Shown piece after piece: positions 44,132 through 48,341 of a stretch of 48,341 nucleotides of DNA (position 1 is the first letter of the stretch; the number at the start of each line of letters is the position of its first letter). The notes below the pieces were generated by a model. The model saw only the letters and a list, made by a program, of their open reading frames with translations. It did no database searches and was not told where the DNA came from. The position numbers and the translations under genes were made by a program. The stretch comes from a bacterium (lineage in GTDB: Bacteria; SZUA-79; Acidulodesulfobacterales; Acidulodesulfobacteraceae), in contig JAJYHI010000078.1 of the NCBI GenBank assembly GCA_021784835.1, positions 1 to 48,341 on the forward strand, read 5' to 3'.

Positions 44132-44182
44132 GAAAAATTTTATTGAAAAAAATGTATAATATATTATCATATATATGATAAT

Positions 44183-44830
44183 ATGAAAACTATTAATTTT
44201 CAAATAATAACGAAAGATTTCGATTTTGAAGAACGCTTTGAATATCTTAGCGAAATAGCGGCGGCGGCGGTTGGAAGTTCGGCCGGCGTATTGCAGTTAA
44301 GAAATAAAAATATTTCATCACGCAGTCTTTATGATTGCGCAGTTTTTTTAAAAAAAAAGTTGGATAATTTAAATAATAGAGGTAAAACCCTCTTTATTAT
44401 AAACGACAGACCGGATATTGCGCACATTGTCGGCGCAGACGGAGTACATGTAGGACAGGACGATTTTCCAGCCGATAAAATTAAAAAATTTTTTCCGAAT
44501 TTAATAGTAGGCGTCAGCGCGGAAAACGTAAAACAGGCCGAAGCGGCGGAAAAAGACGGAGCCGATTATATAGGCGCCGGACCGTTATATAAGACGTATT
44601 CCAAAAAGGATGCCGGAGACGCAATGGCTAAAGAAACTTTTAACTCCATATGTTCCTCGGTCGATATACCGGTCATTGCAATAGGCGGCATTACGGAAGA
44701 CAAAATAGAAGAACTTGCGGAATTGGGAGCGGGAGGAGTTGCGGTAATAGGCGCAGTTTCAAATGCAGACGATCCGCTGGCGGCGGCAATAAAATTTAGA
44801 AATCATATCGACAAATTTATAAAATTATAG
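44183..44830 (+). CDS. thiE: Thiamine-phosphate synthase
   Basis: A 215-residue TIM-barrel enzyme joining the pyrimidine and thiazole halves of thiamine. Motifs in order: GVLQLRNKNISSR, FIINDRPDIAHIVGADGVHV, GQDDFPADK, ADYIGAGPLYKTYSKKDAG, and PVIAIGGITEDKIEEL. No thiamine riboswitch is visible in the 100-base divergent upstream gap. ftsE follows 24 bases later, an unusual partner. Confidence 0.94.
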   Translation: MKTINFQIITKDFDFEERFEYLSEIAAAAVGSSAGVLQLRNKNISSRSLYDCAVFLKKKLDNLNNRGKTLFIINDRPDIAHIVGADGVHVGQDDFPADKIKKFFPNLIVGVSAENVKQAEAAEKDGADYIGAGPLYKTYSKKDAGDAMAKETFNSICSSVDIPVIAIGGITEDKIEELAELGAGGVAVIGAVSNADDPLAAAIKFRNHIDKFIKL

Positions 44831-44854
44831 AATAAGAAAATAGAGGCATTATAT

Positions 44855-45496
44855 TTGATTGAATTCAGTCACGTTTATAAAAATTACGATAAAAACTATA
44901 TTTTAAGAGACTTAAATTTTACCGTAAACAAAGGGGAATTCATTTTTATTACCGGACCTTCCGGAGCAGGTAAAACCACTACCCTCAAAATGCTTATAGC
45001 CATGGAAAAGCCGACGCACGGCGCGGTAAAATTTATGGGAACGGAGCTTAACGATATCAAAAAATCCGAGATACCTTTTTTAAGAAGAAAAATAGGATTT
45101 GTTTTTCAAGACTTTAAGCTTCTTCCAAAAAGAACGGTATTCCAGAACGTAGCGCTCGGTCTTGAGGTTTCGGGCGTTTTCGGAGACGTTATAACGAAAA
45201 ACGTTTCTGAACTGCTTAAAGCCGTCGAGCTTTATTCAAAAAAAGATGAGTATCCGTTAAGCCTTTCAGGCGGAGAACAGCAAAGGGTTGCCATTGCAAG
45301 AGCGCTGGTGCAGAATCCGCAGGTCCTGCTTGCGGACGAACCTACCGGAAACTTAGACGAAGAAACTTCTAAAATAATAATCGATATAATAAAATCTTTC
45401 AACAATAAAGGCACTACGGTAATGCTGGCTACGCACGATAAACATCTAATAGCTAATACGGGCAGGGCAAGGGTAATTGATATCACAAAAGCTTAA
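44855..45496 (+). CDS. ftsE: Cell division ATP-binding protein FtsE
   Basis: A 213-residue ABC ATPase with a TTG start after AGAGG. Walker A is [17 protein letters not shown], the signature [17 protein letters not shown] and Walker [16 protein letters not shown]. With FtsX it transmits division signals to periplasmic murein hydrolase activators such as EnvC. It overlaps ftsX by 20 bases. Confidence 0.95.
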   Translation: MIEFSHVYKNYDKNYILRDLNFTVNKGEFIFITGPSGAGKTTTLKMLIAMEKPTHGAVKFMGTELNDIKKSEIPFLRRKIGFVFQDFKLLPKRTVFQNVALGLEVSGVFGDVITKNVSELLKAVELYSKKDEYPLSLSGGEQQRVAIARALVQNPQVLLADEPTGNLDEETSKIIIDIIKSFNNKGTTVMLATHDKHLIANTGRARVIDITKA

Positions 45497-46376
45497 ATAT
45501 TTAATAAATTATTTTAAAATTGCGTTCTTAAATATTAAATCTAATATTTCGGGGAATGTTTTCGCTTTTTTAATAATGTCCTTTTCGTTTTTCATAATGC
45601 TTTTTTTTCTGTTATGTTATGCGAATATTTATAACTACATGAATATTTTTCAAAAAAATAGCGTTATGATTGTTTTTTTGAAAAGCGGGGCAAGCAAAAA
45701 AAACAGGCAGAATATAATTAATTTTATAAATAAAATCAACGGAATTAAAAAAATTAAATACTACGGCAAAAAATCTTCGATGGAATTTTTATCGAAAAGA
45801 TTAAAAAATCTTACATCTGTTTTAAAAAACATAAACCCAAATTATATGCCTTCGTTTATTAAAATCCATTTTAAAAAAAGCGCCGTTAGCGCTATTTTTC
45901 TCAGCAATATTTATCTTAGGCTGACTTCCCTTAAAGGAATTAAATTAGTTTACTACAATAAAATGCTCGAAAATAAAATAATACAGTTCATGTTTTTTAC
46001 TAAAGTCATAGGTCTTATTCTGTTTTTATTCCTCTCAATTCTGTCAGTTTTTATATCGTATAGCGCAATAAAGCTTGTTATATTGCGGAAACAAAACGAA
46101 ATAGAGATACTCAGACTTATAGGAGCTACCGACGGCTATATAAGAGTACCTATGTTTATAGAAGGCGAAATAGGCGCCGTTTTAGCTTTTTTAGTTTCTA
46201 TCTCGCTGCTTTACTCAATTTATAAAATATTTATATTTTACGGGTTCGACGCCTTCTTAAATTTTTTCCATATAAAAATAATTTTTTTAAACTCTGCGCA
46301 GATTGCCGCCGTCTTTTTAATTGCCTTAATATCGGGCATTGCGGGAACTTATTTGTCTTCTCGGAAATTCTTTTAA
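45477..46376 (+). CDS. ftsX: Cell division protein FtsX
   Basis: A 299-residue membrane protein with a TTG start inside ftsE. Four hydrophobic helices (about 25-48, 173-200, 222-252, 272-295) and a periplasmic loop between the first two match Fts[25 protein letters not shown] is the family's cytoplasmic motif, and the end [13 protein letters not shown] is typical. It ends 16 bases from the convergent cobQ with no terminator between them. Confidence 0.93.
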   Translation: MISQKLKYLINYFKIAFLNIKSNISGNVFAFLIMSFSFFIMLFFLLCYANIYNYMNIFQKNSVMIVFLKSGASKKNRQNIINFINKINGIKKIKYYGKKSSMEFLSKRLKNLTSVLKNINPNYMPSFIKIHFKKSAVSAIFLSNIYLRLTSLKGIKLVYYNKMLENKIIQFMFFTKVIGLILFLFLSILSVFISYSAIKLVILRKQNEIEILRLIGATDGYIRVPMFIEGEIGAVLAFLVSISLLYSIYKIFIFYGFDAFLNFFHIKIIFLNSAQIAAVFLIALISGIAGTYLSSRKFF

Positions 46377-46392
46377 TATAAATATAAACGGA

Positions 46393-48006
46393 TTAAATGC
46401 GCGTTATTTCTTTAAACAGTTTCATATCGACGTATTTTTCTATATTATCGGCAAGAATGTTAAAACTTTCGTTTCTCACGTCTGCATAATCGCGATTATT
46501 ATTATTCGGCAAGATATATTTATAGTTTTTATTTTTATTGTTTTTGTTTACAAGTTCTTCTAAAAAATCCCTAAATATTTTATCGGCAAACAATCCGTGA
46601 ACATAAGTTCCTATTTTTCTTCCATCTATAGAGATTAGCGATAAAACTTCGTTTTTATCCGAAAATTCTAAAGCGCATTTACCGTCCGAATTATCGTTGA
46701 CCTGTTTAAGTAAAAAAGACGAAATGCCTTTACCGCCTTGATGACGGTCAAATTTCACATTCTCTGCGTCTTTTAAAAAACTCCTTCCGTTATGAATCTC
46801 GTAACCGTCAAGGAAACTGCCGTTAAAATCATACTTTCCGCTAACGGTTATTTTTTTGTCCGATAATATCGTTTCAAGTCCAAAAAAACCGAAACCGCCG
46901 ACGGTTTCTAAATTCTCCGAATTTTTACGGGATTCAAGTTTATAAGGATCTTTTATTATGTTTCCCATCATCTGAAAACCGCCGCAAATCCCTAATATAA
47001 TACCTTTCTTAAATTTTTCGAATCTTTTTATATAATCAAAAATTCCCGATTTTTTAATTTGGTTTAAATCCGAAGCGGTAGTTTTAGTTCCCGGTATTAT
47101 TATAATATCAAATTCACCGGCTTCGCCAATGGGAACTGCATCGAAAAAAACGGGATGAAACCTTTCGTCAAAAAAAAGAGGGTCGAATTCGTTAAAATTT
47201 GAAATATGCTCTAAGCGGACTATTCCTATTTTAATTTTTCCGCCGTTATCAGAGTATATATCGGATCCGCTTAAGTCATTTTTAAGGTTTAAACTGTCTT
47301 CCGCCTCTATATGAATATTTTTAATATAAGGAATTACGCCTGCGCATGGTATATTTAAACTTTTTTCTATCTCGTCTATGCCGGGCTTCAGTATTGAAAT
47401 ATTACCCCTGAACTTATTGATTATAAAACCTTTGACCAATTTTCTCCATTTAGGTTTCAGCAGTTTTACCGTTCCGTATAAAGACGCAAAAACGCCTCCT
47501 CTTTCTATATCTGCGATTAAAATTACGGGCATATTATAAATTTCGGCAAAACCCATATTGGCGATATCATACTTATAGAGATTTATTTCAGCCGGACTTC
47601 CCGCGCCTTCCGCTATAACCAGTTCGTTGCGTTCCGTTAAAAAATCGAAAGACTGGGATGCTTTTTTTAAAAAAAAACTTTTTTTGGCGTTGTATTCTTC
47701 AAAATTCATATTGCCGAAATGTTTTCCGTCCAGAACCAGATGCATTTCGGTGTCGGAAGAAGGCTTTATTAAAATCGGATTAATCTGCCTCAACGGTTTT
47801 TTAAAAGCGGCTTGGGACTGTACCGCTTGAGAAACGGCAATTTCGGAACCGTCTTCCGTAATAAAACTGTTAAGCGACATATTCTGGGATTTAAAAGGCG
47901 AGCAGTTTACCCCTCTGTTTGCAAAATACCTTAAAAATCCGGCGGTCAGAACGCTCTTGCCGGCGGAGCTAGACGTTCCCTGTATCATAATATATTTAGA
48001 TTTCAT
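46393..48006 (-). CDS. cobQ: Adenosylcobyric acid synthase
   Basis: A 537-residue enzyme that amidates four side chains of the corrin ring. The N-terminal P-loop-like start is IMIQGTSSSAGKSVLTAGFL, then KSQNMSLNS. The glutamine amidotransferase half has the cysteine in ILGICGGFQMMGN near 344 and the late His in IGTYVHGLF near 467. It pairs functionally with the CobD-like enzyme at 24906. No cobalamin riboswitch is seen upstream. Confidence 0.95.
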   Translation of the reverse strand: MKSKYIMIQGTSSSAGKSVLTAGFLRYFANRGVNCSPFKSQNMSLNSFITEDGSEIAVSQAVQSQAAFKKPLRQINPILIKPSSDTEMHLVLDGKHFGNMNFEEYNAKKSFFLKKASQSFDFLTERNELVIAEGAGSPAEINLYKYDIANMGFAEIYNMPVILIADIERGGVFASLYGTVKLLKPKWRKLVKGFIINKFRGNISILKPGIDEIEKSLNIPCAGVIPYIKNIHIEAEDSLNLKNDLSGSDIYSDNGGKIKIGIVRLEHISNFNEFDPLFFDERFHPVFFDAVPIGEAGEFDIIIIPGTKTTASDLNQIKKSGIFDYIKRFEKFKKGIILGICGGFQMMGNIIKDPYKLESRKNSENLETVGGFGFFGLETILSDKKITVSGKYDFNGSFLDGYEIHNGRSFLKDAENVKFDRHQGGKGISSFLLKQVNDNSDGKCALEFSDKNEVLSLISIDGRKIGTYVHGLFADKIFRDFLEELVNKNNKNKNYKYILPNNNNRDYADVRNESFNILADNIEKYVDMKLFKEITRI

Positions 48007-48063
48007 TTTTCTATTAGCAGCCTTTTTAATCTTTTTTTAATGCACGCACTTAATTTTCAGCAT

Positions 48064-48131
48064 GAGAAAAAGGCGTCGGATTTTATTTTCCGCATACTAA
48101 ACAGTCAATTAAAATCCGACGCCTTTTTCTC
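48064..48131. repeat. REP-like inverted repeat, 21-base arms
   Basis: Perfect 21-base arms at 48064-48084 (GAGAAAAAGGCGTCGG and following) and 48111-48131 enclose 26 bases that include TATTTTCCGC. The GTCGGATTTTATTTTCCG core is shared with the element at 19443-19533. Confidence 0.75.
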
Positions 48132-48310
48132 AAAACCAGCAAACGCAAACGTAAGTAAGAAAATAAATAAATCTGACACCTTTATTTACAAAACCAGCAA
48201 ACGCAGACGTAAGTAAGAAAATAAATAAATCTGACACCTTTATTTATATTTCTCAAAACCAGCAAACGCAGACGTAAGTAAGAAAATAAATAAATCTGAC
48301 ACCTTTATTT
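48131..48310. repeat. Three direct repeats of about 55 bases
   Basis: CAAAACCAGCAAACGC begins units at 48131, 48189 and 48254. Each continues with AACGTAAGTAAG or GACGTAAGTAAG and ends AAATAAATCTGACACC. The periods are 58 and 65 bases, with the extra seven bases lying between units. The AAATAAATC tail matches the REP-like hairpins near 1540 and 1960. The units are near-identical, so they are recent. The copies are contiguous and have no unique spacers. Confidence 0.8.
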
Positions 48311-48341
48311 TTATTTTTTTTTTAAATAATTTAGTAATTAT

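Noticed and set aside
44142..44182. Thiamine riboswitch ahead of thiE, and cobalamin riboswitch ahead of cobQ
   Set aside because: The conserved cores of neither riboswitch can be found in the short upstream gaps.
48131..48310. Terminal direct repeats as a CRISPR array
   Set aside because: The units are contiguous near-copies about 55 bases long with no unique spacers, and no cas genes are present.

Overview
The window is AT-rich DNA from a Gram-negative bacterium: it has FtsEX, lipoproteins with lipoboxes, a signal-peptide-bearing carboxy-terminal protease and IorAB-type ferredoxin chemistry. The gene orders def-fmt-DUF116 and iorA-iorB-paaK, plus a probable selenoprotein, resemble anaerobic delta-proteobacterial (Desulfobacterota-like) lineages. 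This placement is inferred from gene content only; no marker in the window fixes the species.

Region 1 (1 to about 9,100) is an accessory, decaying island. It carries three small toxin-antitoxin pairs (VapBC; a DUF6922-like protein with an AbiEii nucleotidyltransferase; a WDN-motif antitoxin with a PemK/MazF toxin). It also holds several gene remnants (AbrB-PIN, a DUF2779-like C-terminus, a metallophosphoesterase C-terminus, the N-terminus of a tyrosine recombinase), REP-like hairpins, and a cluster of TTGCAA palindromes with two regular spacings. Two paralogous protoglobin sensors follow, one with HD-GYP and one with GGDEF output, each beside an unusual G or C homopolymer. The island ends at a tRNA-Pro(CGG) gene, next to the recombinase remnant, which is the classic layout of a tRNA-targeted integration.

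Region 2 (9,200 to 26,100) is mostly core: rpe, scpB, an ODP-like diiron protein with a soluble chemotaxis receptor, a COG2509 FAD protein, two universal stress proteins, an EncFtn-like mini-ferritin, the SRP RNA, iorA-iorB-paaK, def-fmt-DUF116, a zinc-dependent phospholipase C-like protein and a CobD-like aminotransferase. At 23379-24032 a protein disulfide oxidoreductase reads through an in-frame TGA exactly where its second active-site cysteine should be (UxxC), with a GC-rich hairpin just downstream. This is very probably a selenoprotein and would be missed or truncated by routine annotation.

Region 3 (26,100 to 41,700) is a long minus-strand run: CN-hydrolase-rimI-pyrK/pyrD fusion-rmuC-uvrB-uvrC, then cspA-typA, then an EnvC-like coiled coil-ctpA-pyrF-rlmB. 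Oddities here are a CN hydrolase with Gly in place of the catalytic Cys, a PyrK-PyrD fusion with a long insertion inside the [2Fe-2S] loop, and a nested palindromic (three-way-junction-like) element upstream of uvrB.

Region 4 (41,700 to the end) has two short Lys/Ala/Pro-rich lipoproteins with an identical 88-bp promoter and start region on either side of a secreted protein. Then come thiE-ftsE-ftsX on the plus strand, cobQ on the minus strand, and a terminal cluster of REP-like inverted and direct repeats.

Recurring themes are oxygen and redox sensing (two protoglobins, ODP, mini-ferritin, seleno-PDO), cobalamin synthesis (cobD, cobQ), and frequent TTG start codons.
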